A program made the translations under genes and the position numbers. Under the pieces are notes generated by a model. It had not been told where the DNA came from. It searched no databases and saw only the letters and a list, made by a program, of their open reading frames with translations. From Planctomycetaceae bacterium (lineage in GTDB: Bacteria; Planctomycetota; Planctomycetia; Pirellulales; Pirellulaceae): a stretch of 64,000 nt of DNA. The stretch covers positions 278,949-342,948 of the forward strand of contig JACKHN010000008.1 of the NCBI GenBank assembly GCA_020638975.1. The letters are read 5' to 3'. Positions 41,052 through 49,688 of the stretch are shown one piece after another (within the stretch, counting starts at the first letter, position 1; every line of letters starts with the position of its first letter).

Positions 41052-42189
41052 TTACTTGCCGGAATACTCTTTCCGGTCCAAAACGTTCCCATCCAGCCCT
41101 TTGATTTCGACAACCAGCTTCATCGGGTTCTTCGTAAACGTCATCAGAATGTAGCTGTCCTCGCCCTTTAGGAACTGTGAGTTCGGATCTGCATACTGAT
41201 CGCCTTTTCCACTCAGCGAAGTGTTGTAGTACGTGAAGCCATCGACCTCGGCACGTTCGGCATAGTAGCCAAATCCGGTGATCGCGATGGTGCCCTTACG
41301 GAACATGTCGTGCCATGCCCCGCGTGCTTGAGCTCGCATCGAGGCATTCCGCTCGTTATAGAGAGTCACGACGAATTGTCGTGATTCGTCGGACATTAGC
41401 TTTTGATACCAGTCGAACTGTTGCGAGCCAGCGTGAAACGCATGATACGCCTGCCACGTTGTGCCAAAGTCGGAGATGTGATTGAGATCGAGGGCCACGA
41501 AGCGAACATCGAAACCAGGCACGTCAAAGTGCCACTTCCATTCATCATCCGGCAACTCAAAGAACCGACGAAAGGCAGTGGCATCGATGTCGTAGACGTG
41601 CTCGTCCGGTGGCTTGGTGCCTCGGGGTCGCATTTCCTTGTCGTGGTTGCCCAATACCGGCATGAAGGGCGTTGAACGGAACAAATCTGGATAGCGGTCA
41701 ATCAGTTGAGCGTACGGCTTTACGCACTCTTTGTTTCCCTCGCCACAAAGTTGATGCGTATTGGAAATATTGTCACCAGCAGTGAGCAACAAATGCACGT
41801 CGTCGTTGATGATCGCTGTCAGATCCGGTTTGCCTTGCCAGTCGGCGACAACGGCGACCCTGAGTACATCAGTCGGATACGCCTTGAATGTGGCATCGTC
41901 TGAGGACTGACTTCCAGTGCTGACGGCGTAGTGATACACGCCGCCTGTCTCGGCGAGAGGAATCTCGACATGGTGCATCACCGTATCATTACTGACTCGA
42001 ACTTCGTCGCTGTACTCGGATGTTCTGCCGAATCGGACGACAGAATCACCCGGTTCTGTCGTCATCCAGTTGACGACCAGCTTGCTCGGATCGTTAGTGC
42101 GATGACTTAACCAAACTCGCTCAACCTGGCCGAAGACCGATGCAGGCGAGAAGAAAGACTATCGCAAGTAGTCGAGTGCTGCTAATCAT
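41052..42189 (-). pseudogene. Exported metallophosphoesterase, frameshifted near the N-terminus
   Basis: The intact part (from about 42130 down) encodes VERVWLSHRTNDPSKLVVNW and then the full enzyme. An N-terminal fibronectin-like part is followed by a calcineurin-type phosphoesterase with VAVVADWQGKPDL, LLLTAGDNIS, MPVLGNHDKEM and later ALDLNHISD. The ATG at 42189 gives a good signal peptide (MISSTRLLAIVFLLACIG) but in another frame; one base is missing or extra around 42130-42140. Purple-acid-phosphatase-like. It overlaps the stop of the hydrolase gene (ATGA), so the pair was an operon. Nearby genes show similar shifts, so sequence error is possible. Confidence 0.75.
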
Positions 42190-42558
42190 GCTTCCGATTG
42201 TACTCGCTCACACGCAGCCAGCATCGACTTTAGTGGCTCTTCATCGGCGAGTCGGTGGTCTTGCCCGACTTCAACCAACGCACCCGTAGGAAGTCCGCTG
42301 CTGAGAATCAGTTCCTCAGAGTCGGCAAACGGGATCACATCGTCTTGGCGTGAATGCAAGATGATCGTGTTCGGCTTTACCGCCGAGGCCAATCCCCAGT
42401 TCCGCCACGCGGGGCACAGCAATACCAGTTCCGACAAAGCGATTTGACGGCGACAGTGATTCCGCCGAGGTCGCCCTGCCCCTGGCAGTTGCGTAGTCAC
42501 CTTCGATATCGTTGAGTAGAATGTCGTAATCGCCGATTTCAAATGTGGCGAGCGACAC
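42186..42558 (-). pseudogene. Alpha/beta hydrolase remnant with frameshifts
   Basis: The C-terminal 80 codons are clear: LVLLCPAWRNWGLASAVKPNTIILHSRQDDVIPFADSEELILSSG, then QDHRLADEEPLKSMLAAC, holding the catalytic Asp and His of a small alpha/beta hydrolase. The N-terminus (ATFEIGDYDILLNDIEGDYATARG, from a GTG at 42558) is in another frame. At least two indels lie between 42400 and 42480, and the expected nucleophile region is disrupted. Coupled to the downstream phosphoesterase. Confidence 0.65.
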
Positions 42559-42631
42559 TTCGAATCGAGTTTCCGCAGGTTGTGCTGGACTGAATCTCAC
42601 ACTTTGCTTCCAACTAGAGAGAGAACGCACC

Positions 42632-43563
42632 ATGAAGAATTGGATCTACGTACTAATCGCTGCAACGTTTGTTTGTCATTGCGCGAGTAACGCAGTATGG
42701 GCTGCAGACACGATCCCAGGCATCGGACCAAAGAGCGACGTGCGGAAATTGCACGGAGAACTACAGTTCACAGAAGGGCCGACGTGGGATGGTCAGGGAA
42801 ATCTCTACTTCAGCGACATTCCAGCAAACCGCATTTACAAAGTCGACGCGACCGGCACTTTATCCGTCTTTCTCGAACCATCAAATCACACGAACGGTTT
42901 GATGGTAAACCGCGGTCGGCTCCTAGCGTGTGAAATGGATGGCAGGCTTGTAGCAATCGACTTAGCGAACAAAGAAACCACGGCGATCGCATCCCAATAT
43001 CAGGGCGAGCGTTTCAACGCGCCCAACGATCTCGTGATCGACCGCGCGGGAGGCATCTATTTCACCGACCCGCATTTCCGTGCCCCCATCCGTTGCCGCA
43101 GGAGGTCGTTGCGGTTTACTACGCCACAAGAGACGGGCAGGTCACGCGGCTGATCGATGATCTCAAAGCCCCGAACGGTGTGATCTTGTCGCCGGACGAG
43201 AAGACGCTGTACGTCATTCCGTCCTTACAGAAGCAGATGATGGCCTATCCGGTCGTCAGCCCCGGAAAGCTCGGGGCGGGGAAGGTCTTTTGCGAGTTAC
43301 AGCAGCCTGAAGGAAAGGACGATACCGGTGGCGACGGCTTGACGATCGACACACAGGGCAATTTGTACATTACCTCGGGCCTGGGTATTCAGGTCTACAA
43401 TCGCGATGGCAAGTTACTCGGCATTTTGAGTTTCCCCGAACAGCCAGCGAACTGTTCCTTCGGCGGTCCTGATAACCAGACGTTGTTTGTCACTGCCCGG
43501 ACTTCGCTCTACGCTGTCGAGATGGGCGCCACAGGACATGTGTTCCCCGGCAAAGCGGAGTGA
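42632..43563 (+). pseudogene. SMP-30/gluconolactonase-like exported protein, one frameshift
   Basis: Starts at the ATG at 42632 with signal peptide MKNWIYVLIAATFVCHCASNAVWA. The six-bladed propeller motifs follow: LQFTEGPTWDGQGNLYFSDI, NGLMVNRGRLLACEMDGRLVAID, FNAPNDLVIDRAGGIYFTDPHF, then after a shift at about 43085-43095 the second frame gives LPQEVVAVYYATRDGQVTRLIDDL, APNGVILSPDEKTLYV and GGDGLTIDTQGNLYI. One base is missing around the CCCCC run. If that is an error, the gene is a normal periplasmic lactonase of about 310 aa. Confidence 0.8.
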
Positions 43564-43600
43564 GAATGCCCAGACCTGACGCTGCTTCTGTGGTTAGATA

Positions 43601-44512
43601 TCACTTCGCTGAACTCTTCGGCTTCAAGTGTTGATCGAAGAAACTCCACATGGCAGTTGCCGATTTTATGGCGTGTTCGCCGCCGAAACCGTGTCCTTGC
43701 CCCTCAAAGATCATTAGCGTGTGACGTGCGCCTGACGACTTCATTTTCTCGTTCAATGTTGTGGCCTGAGCGATTGGAACTAACGCATCTCGGTCCCCGT
43801 GTAACGTCAGAATCGGTGGGTCATCGGCGCTGGCATACGTGATCGGGCTTGCCGCTTTGTAGGTCTCGCCGATTTCGTCCGGCGTCCCGCCCATAAACAG
43901 TCGGAAGATCCACGCCACGGAACTTGTTTCATAGCACGCCGCCATGTCTGTTGGGCCGAAGACGTTCACGACTGCCTGCACTCGGCTGGATTGATCGGGA
44001 TTTCCACCGTCACCTTCCAAGTCCGAGTTGGCGTCCGTTAAACCGACGAGCAGCGAGAGATGACCGCCGGCTGAGCCGCCCGTCACACCGATTCGGTCAG
44101 GATCCACGTGGTATTTGTCGGCATTGGCTCGCAACCAACGGATCGACGCCTTGGCATCGTGGATTTGCGCTGGGAAGTTCGGCGTGGCAGTCGTGGTTTC
44201 CTTCTTCGCTTCATCGAATTTCATCAGCCGGTAGCTGATGGTTGCCGCCACGTACCCTCGCTTGGCCGCTTCGACGATTTGTCCCCGGTATCCCTGGCGA
44301 TTTCCCTGATACCAGCCACCACCATGAATGAACACAATCGCCGGGAACGGACCGTCTCCGTCTGGCCGAGCAATGTCGAGTTTCAATTCCGTGTCCCCGC
44401 CCTTGCCGTAGGTTATATTCTCTTCGACGGTGACATCGGCTTGGACTGCACTGCTGACGAGACTCACGGCAAGAAAGGCGATGAGGACGTTATTGTATTT
44501 GTTCCAGCGCAT
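43601..44512 (-). CDS. Exported alpha/beta hydrolase (BD-FAE/carboxylesterase-like)
   Basis: 303 aa with a signal peptide (YNNVLIAFLAVSLVSSAVQA). Hydrolase motifs are complete: oxyanion HGGGWYQGNR, nucleophile GVTGGSAGGHLSLL (GxSxG), acid LTLHGDRDALVP, and base GQGHGFGGEHA. The insertion-free HGGG type resembles feruloyl-esterase-like or acetyl-xylan-type esterases of planctomycetes. It probably acts on sugar or plant-derived esters outside the cytoplasm. Length normal. Confidence 0.9.
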   Translation of the reverse strand: MRWNKYNNVLIAFLAVSLVSSAVQADVTVEENITYGKGGDTELKLDIARPDGDGPFPAIVFIHGGGWYQGNRQGYRGQIVEAAKRGYVAATISYRLMKFDEAKKETTTATPNFPAQIHDAKASIRWLRANADKYHVDPDRIGVTGGSAGGHLSLLVGLTDANSDLEGDGGNPDQSSRVQAVVNVFGPTDMAACYETSSVAWIFRLFMGGTPDEIGETYKAASPITYASADDPPILTLHGDRDALVPIAQATTLNEKMKSSGARHTLMIFEGQGHGFGGEHAIKSATAMWSFFDQHLKPKSSAK

Positions 44513-44653
44513 GATGGCCTCTCGAATAGCGGTGCAGTGTTTGGGACAGGTGCAATTCTACCGAGGCGAAATCGTCGTCGATAGAATGTATCCGCTGACC
44601 TTTGGATTCATATCTAGAATGCCATGCATTTTCCTCCACTCGAAAGAAATGCC

Positions 44654-44929
44654 ATGCTCGATTCCACAAGAGACTTTTTTGAGACACTGGCCAACGTATT
44701 ACTGCGTTGCTGGATAATTGGCTTCCTGCTGCTCCTGTTTTCGACCGTCGTCTTGTTACTCACCGGCGACATCATCGACCGGATACATGGGCGGATGTTT
44801 GGCCTGTCGCCGCATGAATTGGACTTGATCATCTACTGCGGATTGGGGCTCTTTAAGTTGTGCCTGCTTGTCTTGTTTTTCTTTCCTTGGCTGGCGATTA
44901 AGTCCGTGCTGAAGAAGTCTGCGAGCTGA
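44654..44929 (+). CDS. Small membrane protein, DUF6868-like
   Basis: 91 aa from the ATG at 44654 (MLDSTRDFFETLANVLLRCW); an ATG at 44624 is also open. Two membrane helices (about 14-37 and 58-80) flank GDIIDRIHGRMFGLSPHELDLIIY, a pattern I associate with DUF6868. Function unknown. Confidence 0.7.
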   Translation: MLDSTRDFFETLANVLLRCWIIGFLLLLFSTVVLLLTGDIIDRIHGRMFGLSPHELDLIIYCGLGLFKLCLLVLFFFPWLAIKSVLKKSAS

Positions 44930-45002
44930 CTTTTAGCGAATTCGTCGGCCACGGGCGGGGACTGTCACAAACTTTTCGTCGTTCCTCGCGAGACGGCTGC
45001 AT

Positions 45003-45482
45003 TCAACGATTCAACTGCCAGATCGCGAAGTTCAACACACCTGCAAAGCTCACCCACGCCAGGTACGGCACCATAAAGCTTCCTGCAACTCTTGAGCGCC
45101 GGAAGAACTCCACCGTCGTCGCAAGAATTGCCAGCCACAGTATGATAATCTCGACGAACGCCCAGCCTGGTTGATGCAAACCAAAGAATATCCACGACCA
45201 CCCGACATTTAAAACAAGTTGCACGCCAAACAGGCCGAGTGGAAGTTTCGCGCCGCGAAATCCAACTTGCTCCCAAACCAGCCAGGCCGCAATCCCCATC
45301 ATGAAGAACAGCGTCGACCAGACTGGGCCGAACACGTAATCGGGCGGATTCCAGGATGGCTTTGTGATCGTCTTGTACCAGCCGTCGATTTCTGGTGTGG
45401 TCGCGATGGCTCCAAGGCCACCTGCGCCAAGGCAGACAATCACGAACAGCGTCAGGCCAATCCATTGTTTGCGTTTCGTCAC
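45003..45482 (-). CDS. tspO: TspO/MBR family membrane protein
   Basis: 159 aa from the GTG at 45482, preceded by AGGGAG; an upstream start at 45533 would add 17 residues not seen in the family. Five membrane helices are visible. Signature stretches: WYKTITKPSWNPPDYVFGPVWSTLFFMMGIAAWLVW and LNVGWSWIFFGLHQPGWAFVEIIILW. TspO binds porphyrins and other ligands and is linked to tetrapyrrole and stress control. Length is as usual. Confidence 0.93.
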   Translation of the reverse strand: MTKRKQWIGLTLFVIVCLGAGGLGAIATTPEIDGWYKTITKPSWNPPDYVFGPVWSTLFFMMGIAAWLVWEQVGFRGAKLPLGLFGVQLVLNVGWSWIFFGLHQPGWAFVEIIILWLAILATTVEFFRRSRVAGSFMVPYLAWVSFAGVLNFAIWQLNR

Positions 45483-45570
45483 TTCACTCCCTGATCGTAA
45501 AATAGCCAACGTGCTCACCTCAGCAGTAATCAAGCACTCCGTGGCTACTTGGAATCCATAGAAGATCCAT

Positions 45571-46319
45571 AAAAGGTGTCAGGAACCGTTGTTCTGCTTC
45601 TTCGGTCTGCCGTGAGGGCGGAGCGTACTCTCCAGGCCGAGTTGCTGGACCATCTTCTCGGACCACGTCGAGTCGCCATAGGGACAACCGCGTTGAACGC
45701 TGCGACGGAGGGCTCCCAACTCGGCGTCCGTCTGCGGGGTGTTCACATGATCGATCCAACCAGGGCGACGGGGAAGTGGCCAGGCGGATAATAGCGATTT
45801 CTCTTGTGCCGTACCAAACTTCCAACGATGTAGGCTGTTCCAACGCCAGTCCTCGGCGCGGGCGACTAGATTCGCTCGCAAAGCGTTACGCTCCACGTAC
45901 CGACAAACCGTATGGAAGTGCTCATCTTCTTGAACGGGGAACGACTTGAAGCGGCCTTGGTAAACGTGTCCCGTTCCTGTGCTATGACGATGAGCATGCC
46001 AGCGCTGGGTGTGCGTCAAAGTCAGCCAACCGGTGAAGCTGGAGAGTTCGCCGTCTTCGCGAGGCCAGACCACCAAGTGCCAGTGAGTCCGTAAAACGCA
46101 ATACGCCAACAGTCGCGTCTCATTCCGTGCCACCGCCTCTTCCAAGACTCGCTCGAAAGCCTCATAGTCGCCATCCTTTTCGAAGATCGGCATCTTGGCA
46201 TTCGAACGGTTCAACACATGGTAAACCAACCCACCATCCGCTGCTCGTTTCGGTCGTCCCATCCCCAAACATTACCCAAAGAAGTATCCGGTGTCAATAA
46301 ACGGTTCCTGGCACCTTTT
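45571..46319. mobile_element. REP-associated transposase unit bounded by inverted repeats
   Basis: The transposase gene is flanked by 20-bp inverted repeats: AAAAGGTGTCAGGAACCGTT (45571-45590) and its complement at 46300-46319 (one mismatch). The left repeat contains the gene's stop codon. Just right of it GGCACCTTTTCTCGTC is repeated in tandem (46310-46342). The unit adjoins a dockerin gene start that has lost the rest of its sequence. Confidence 0.75.
45579..46268 (-). CDS. REP-associated tyrosine transposase (RAYT, Y1 family)
   Basis: 229 aa. The N-terminal GMGRPKRAADGGLVYHVLNRSNAKMPIFEKDGDYEAF, the HuH motif HWHLVVWP and the catalytic tyrosine helix HTVCRYVERNALRANLV mark a Y1 single-strand transposase domesticated to move or copy REP hairpins. 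The C-terminal RRSVQRGCPYGDSTWSEKMVQQLGLESTLRPHGRPKKQ is typical of the RAYT subgroup. It is full length and probably active. It could be responsible for some hairpin repeats in the window. Confidence 0.92.
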   Translation of the reverse strand: MGMGRPKRAADGGLVYHVLNRSNAKMPIFEKDGDYEAFERVLEEAVARNETRLLAYCVLRTHWHLVVWPREDGELSSFTGWLTLTHTQRWHAHRHSTGTGHVYQGRFKSFPVQEDEHFHTVCRYVERNALRANLVARAEDWRWNSLHRWKFGTAQEKSLLSAWPLPRRPGWIDHVNTPQTDAELGALRRSVQRGCPYGDSTWSEKMVQQLGLESTLRPHGRPKKQNNGS

Positions 46320-46586
46320 CTCGTCTGGCACCTTTTCTCGTCCAAGGTAAGCGGCCAAGGCGGGCCTGGATAATGGCAGTTGACGGCTGCCGTTATCATC
46401 CAAGTCGTTAATGACCTGCAGCGCATCCAGTGGCGATGCGATCCCCGAATCATCGACATCCAACGCATTGCGAGGGTTCTGCCAAACGCCAGCGAGCAAC
46501 CGCCGGCTTTCGAGCTGTTCCACCAACAGCCTGCGATGCCAAAGATGCTTGCCGCTATTTTGATAAGATCGTCGATCGTTCATCAC
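46272..46586 (-). pseudogene. Truncated dockerin-containing secreted protein
   Basis: 104 codons. LLVEQLESRRLLAGVWQNPRNALDVDDSGIASPLDALQVINDLDD is the planctomycete export motif (LExRxLLA) followed by a dockerin-like calcium loop. A normal gene would continue for hundreds of codons, but here the frame runs into the RAYT repeat (DEKRCQEPFIDTGYFFG) and stops. The RAYT unit probably inserted here or caused a deletion. Confidence 0.7.
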
Positions 46587-46758
46587 GAAAATGCTTCACC
46601 TAAGTTTCAAAACTGCCACGTCAAATTTCGATGCGCCACTGTTTCCAAGCATTGGCACGACAGTCCAGGCCCATCCAGCCGTCTACGGCGAACGTCGGTC
46701 TGCCGAAAAATAGAATGTCCCCTTCATTCAGCCCCCTTCTTGTAAATTACATGCTGGA

Positions 46759-47517
46759 CTACTCCCACGGCCTATGCCAACCGATACCGGGACGAGTATG
46801 ATAGTGTGGTCGATTGAGAACTTGCCCTTTTAAGGGACCGCGTTTTGGCGTGAAGCGATGCCAACCGACGCGGAAATCCTTCGTGAATCTATACTCAACC
46901 CCAGGTGCATTCTTAAGCACTCTTAAACGGGAGATTGGGATTAACGTTAACAATGTCTGATCACTGGTGCATGGAGTCCACAACGACGCGAAAACACCGG
47001 GGACTTGATACCACCAATTCCCAGTTTCCGCGTAACGATCAGCCCAGTACTGTGCAGCATGATCACCATACGATTCTCCTGCATTTACGGTGTCCCAGAA
47101 TAGTAAGCCCCAGGGGTCAATACGTTGCACAGGTCCATTTCCGACGAAGCGAACTAAGTTCGAATCTTCTCCGTCGAACCTAAGGGGATCTTCACCAAGG
47201 AACGTCCCGAGTGTTGGTTCGTAGTATCGTCCGCGGTAAAAGTAGATCCTCAATTCGGGATCGAATTCACGCGAGGAATAGAGGTAACGGGAGTCTGATG
47301 AAGCGTTACCCATTGAAGCAATAGCACCGTATGCTGTGTATTTAATGTGATTGACTAGCTGTTCATTTTCCTCCACTAGGTCACGAATCGTACCCATGTG
47401 GTCGGCTAGTAGCCATGTGCTTGCGGCGGCGTCCTGTGCCAACACTTGATCGACTCCTGGCCCGTGCATATACCTCTGAACCAACTCAACCTGATCAGAT
47501 CCCGCACCATCATCCAC
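46759..47517 (-). CDS. RHS core and toxin-like C-terminus of the giant RHS protein
   Basis: 252 codons, the last part of the giant gene from 56973. The RHS core is clear: DHMGTIRDLVEENEQLVNHIKYTAYG, then SREFDPELRIYFYRGRYYEPTLGTFLGEDPL and VRFVGNGPVQRIDPWGL, where the DPxGL motif marks the start of the variable tip. The tip (about 115 aa) ends in RVGWHRFTPKRGPLKGQVLN and PHYHTRPGIGWHRPWE, a histidine-rich end seen in polymorphic toxins. No immunity gene is recognisable downstream. Whether it is still expressed depends on the frameshifts upstream. Confidence 0.8.
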   Translation of the reverse strand: MDDGAGSDQVELVQRYMHGPGVDQVLAQDAAASTWLLADHMGTIRDLVEENEQLVNHIKYTAYGAIASMGNASSDSRYLYSSREFDPELRIYFYRGRYYEPTLGTFLGEDPLRFDGEDSNLVRFVGNGPVQRIDPWGLLFWDTVNAGESYGDHAAQYWADRYAETGNWWYQVPGVFASLWTPCTSDQTLLTLIPISRLRVLKNAPGVEYRFTKDFRVGWHRFTPKRGPLKGQVLNRPHYHTRPGIGWHRPWE

Positions 47518-48446
47518 GAATCCAAAATCACATCTTCGCGGTCATACACAGAAAAGCTGGTAATCACATCAATGCAAGTTAGTCTCCCGCAGGACTGCGT
47601 AAAGTGCGTTCGGCGATCTGCGTGGGATTGCGATTCTTGTCGGCGACGTCGGTGACTCGACAATCAGTGTTGCGGTGATCCAATTGAAATCCGCGTTGGC
47701 CTGTTGCGATCTCAGTCGCAACGTCAGGTTGCCTTCGTCGTCGTATTGGTAGTTGTAAGCCATCCGACAGCAGCCGATGGCGGGTCCGGTTGATCTCGCG
47801 TCGTATCCATGCCGTCACGCCGTCGTCCGTGATCCGCGTAATGCGGTTGGCGGATCGTATTGGTAGTGGAAAACGAGACGGCACGCCTCGAGTTCAGTGG
47901 TCAATGCTTTGCAGACGGTTCACGGTTCGTAAGCGTCCGTCTATCAATGACTAGTTGTTGCCGATAAACGCAACGGCAAGATGTGGTCTATTGGCTGATC
48001 GGTTGTGGGGTGAAGTCGACGCACTTGTGTCGAAGGGGAACACTGGCAAAGCGGTGGCACCAGTGCGGCAGTTTTGATCAGCGTTGGCACACCGGTCGGA
48101 CGGCCGTCGTACTCGTAGCCAGTCGTCGCCGGTACCTTCGATGGTGTCCGTCACGATGACATTCTCATCGGATCGTACGTAGGTCAAGACGACATGCGCG
48201 CGGCGTGGAAGCGTTGTCGTCTTCGTGATCATCCCGGTCGCGGTCGGGCATACGTCAGTTGCTAAAGACGTCCTTGACATGAGTCAGTTGTCAGCAGATC
48301 GTAGCTGCACGTGATCTCGTTCGGTGTGCCATCAGCCTCATGCGGATCGCCTCACGTTTCGGTGACCAGCCGATCAAGTTCGTCGTATCGATAATCGGTA
48401 ACTCGCATCAACTCGATCTGTCTTGCGAATCAGGTTATCCACGGCG
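47518..48446 (-). pseudogene. Frameshifted YD-repeat portion of the giant RHS gene
   Basis: Fragments of YD repeats occur in all three minus frames (for example YDDEGNLTLRLRSQQANADF and RSDENVIVTDTIEGTGDDW), interrupted every 50-150 bases by indels. It connects the YD part (48447-49688) to the RHS core. Either the gene is decaying or the consensus here is poor. Confidence 0.65.
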
Positions 48447-49688
48447 TCATATTGGTATTGAAGAGCCTTGCCCAGCGGATCGATCTCCGAGGTCTGGCGG
48501 CTGCGCTGAATCGTAGGTGAACTGCGTCGTATTACCGACCGGATCGGTCAGTGACGTCATGTTGTTATCGAGATCGTACTTGAACGTCGTCACGCCGCCG
48601 TCCGGATCGATCGACTTTGTGCGCCGGCCCCGTGCGTCGTACTCGTAGCGCGTGGTGTGCCCGAGCGGATCAACCATGCCGACCATGTTTCCGCCGCGAT
48701 CGTATTGATAGCGGGTCAGATTGTTCTGCGGATCTCGCATTTCGATCATGCGATGGTGTTTGTCGTAGGCGTACCGCCAGAGATTTCCGCGGGCATCGGT
48801 CTGTTCGATCATGTTGCCGGACGCGTCATACCGGTAGCGGGTTTCGTTGCCCACTGCATCGCGGACGAGCGTCAACCGGTCGCGTACGTCGTACTCGTAT
48901 TCCGTCCGATGGCCGTTGGCATCGATCTGGGCCGAGACATTTCCGAACGCATCATACTCCGTGCGCATCGTGGCTTCGTCGGGTGTTCCCTTGGCAACGA
49001 TGACTTGGATCACTCGCCCCAGAGCGTCATAATCCCAGTCGCTCACTCGCCCCAACGGATCGGTCATCAAGTCGAGCAAACCGCGTTCGGTGTAGGTGTA
49101 GCTGGTCACCTGGTCGTCGGTCTCGCCGCTCGTGAGATCATTCTGGCCGACGACCGCGCGAGTCGCTAAGCGGTTGCCGTTGGCCGGGTCGATCGTGTGC
49201 AAGACCACACGTCCCAGTTCGTCCGTGGCGCGGGAGAGTTGACTGAACACGGCGTCATAGGCAAAGGTGCTCGGGCGAGCCGAGGGCAACTGAAGTGGAG
49301 GCGGGTCTTCGGCCTCGGCCTGCAGGGCACCGACAGGAAAGTCATCGCCTTCGGGCTCGCCGCTGAAACCTTCGCTGCTCGGACCTTCGCCACTACCGCC
49401 GAACCCTGGCAACAAGGGTGCATTCAAAACGCCGCCGCGGATCAAAGTCACGACGCCATCGCCAATGTTCGCCAGCAGCAGCGCATCGACACGCGCGGCG
49501 TCGATTGTCAGGTTCGTGTCATCGGCATCCGTCAAGCTGGAGAAGGTGACGGTTCTACCGCTGAAGGAAAGATTACTATTCTTCCAGTCCGTGATTTGCC
49601 CCGTAGTCAAGGTTCCTGCGCCCGACAGCGTCACGTCGACTTGATCCAACGAAGTCAAGGCAGGCACGTTGATCGTGGTGAGCCGCAA
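48447..49688 (-). CDS. YD-repeat segment of the giant RHS gene
   Basis: 413 codons in one frame. It starts with the end of a 191-residue repeat (TINVPALTSLDQVDVTLSGAG), then a Pro/Glu-rich linker, and then about ten YD repeats (TEYDAFGNVSAQIDANGHRT, YEYDVRDRLTLVRDAVGNETR, YRYDASGNMIEQTDARGN). Such repeats form the beta-cage that encloses the C-terminal toxin. It is continuous with the segments before and after but separated by frameshifts. Confidence 0.75.
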   Translation of the reverse strand: MRLTTINVPALTSLDQVDVTLSGAGTLTTGQITDWKNSNLSFSGRTVTFSSLTDADDTNLTIDAARVDALLLANIGDGVVTLIRGGVLNAPLLPGFGGSGEGPSSEGFSGEPEGDDFPVGALQAEAEDPPPLQLPSARPSTFAYDAVFSQLSRATDELGRVVLHTIDPANGNRLATRAVVGQNDLTSGETDDQVTSYTYTERGLLDLMTDPLGRVSDWDYDALGRVIQVIVAKGTPDEATMRTEYDAFGNVSAQIDANGHRTEYEYDVRDRLTLVRDAVGNETRYRYDASGNMIEQTDARGNLWRYAYDKHHRMIEMRDPQNNLTRYQYDRGGNMVGMVDPLGHTTRYEYDARGRRTKSIDPDGGVTTFKYDLDNNMTSLTDPVGNTTQFTYDSAQPPDLGDRSAGQGSSIPI

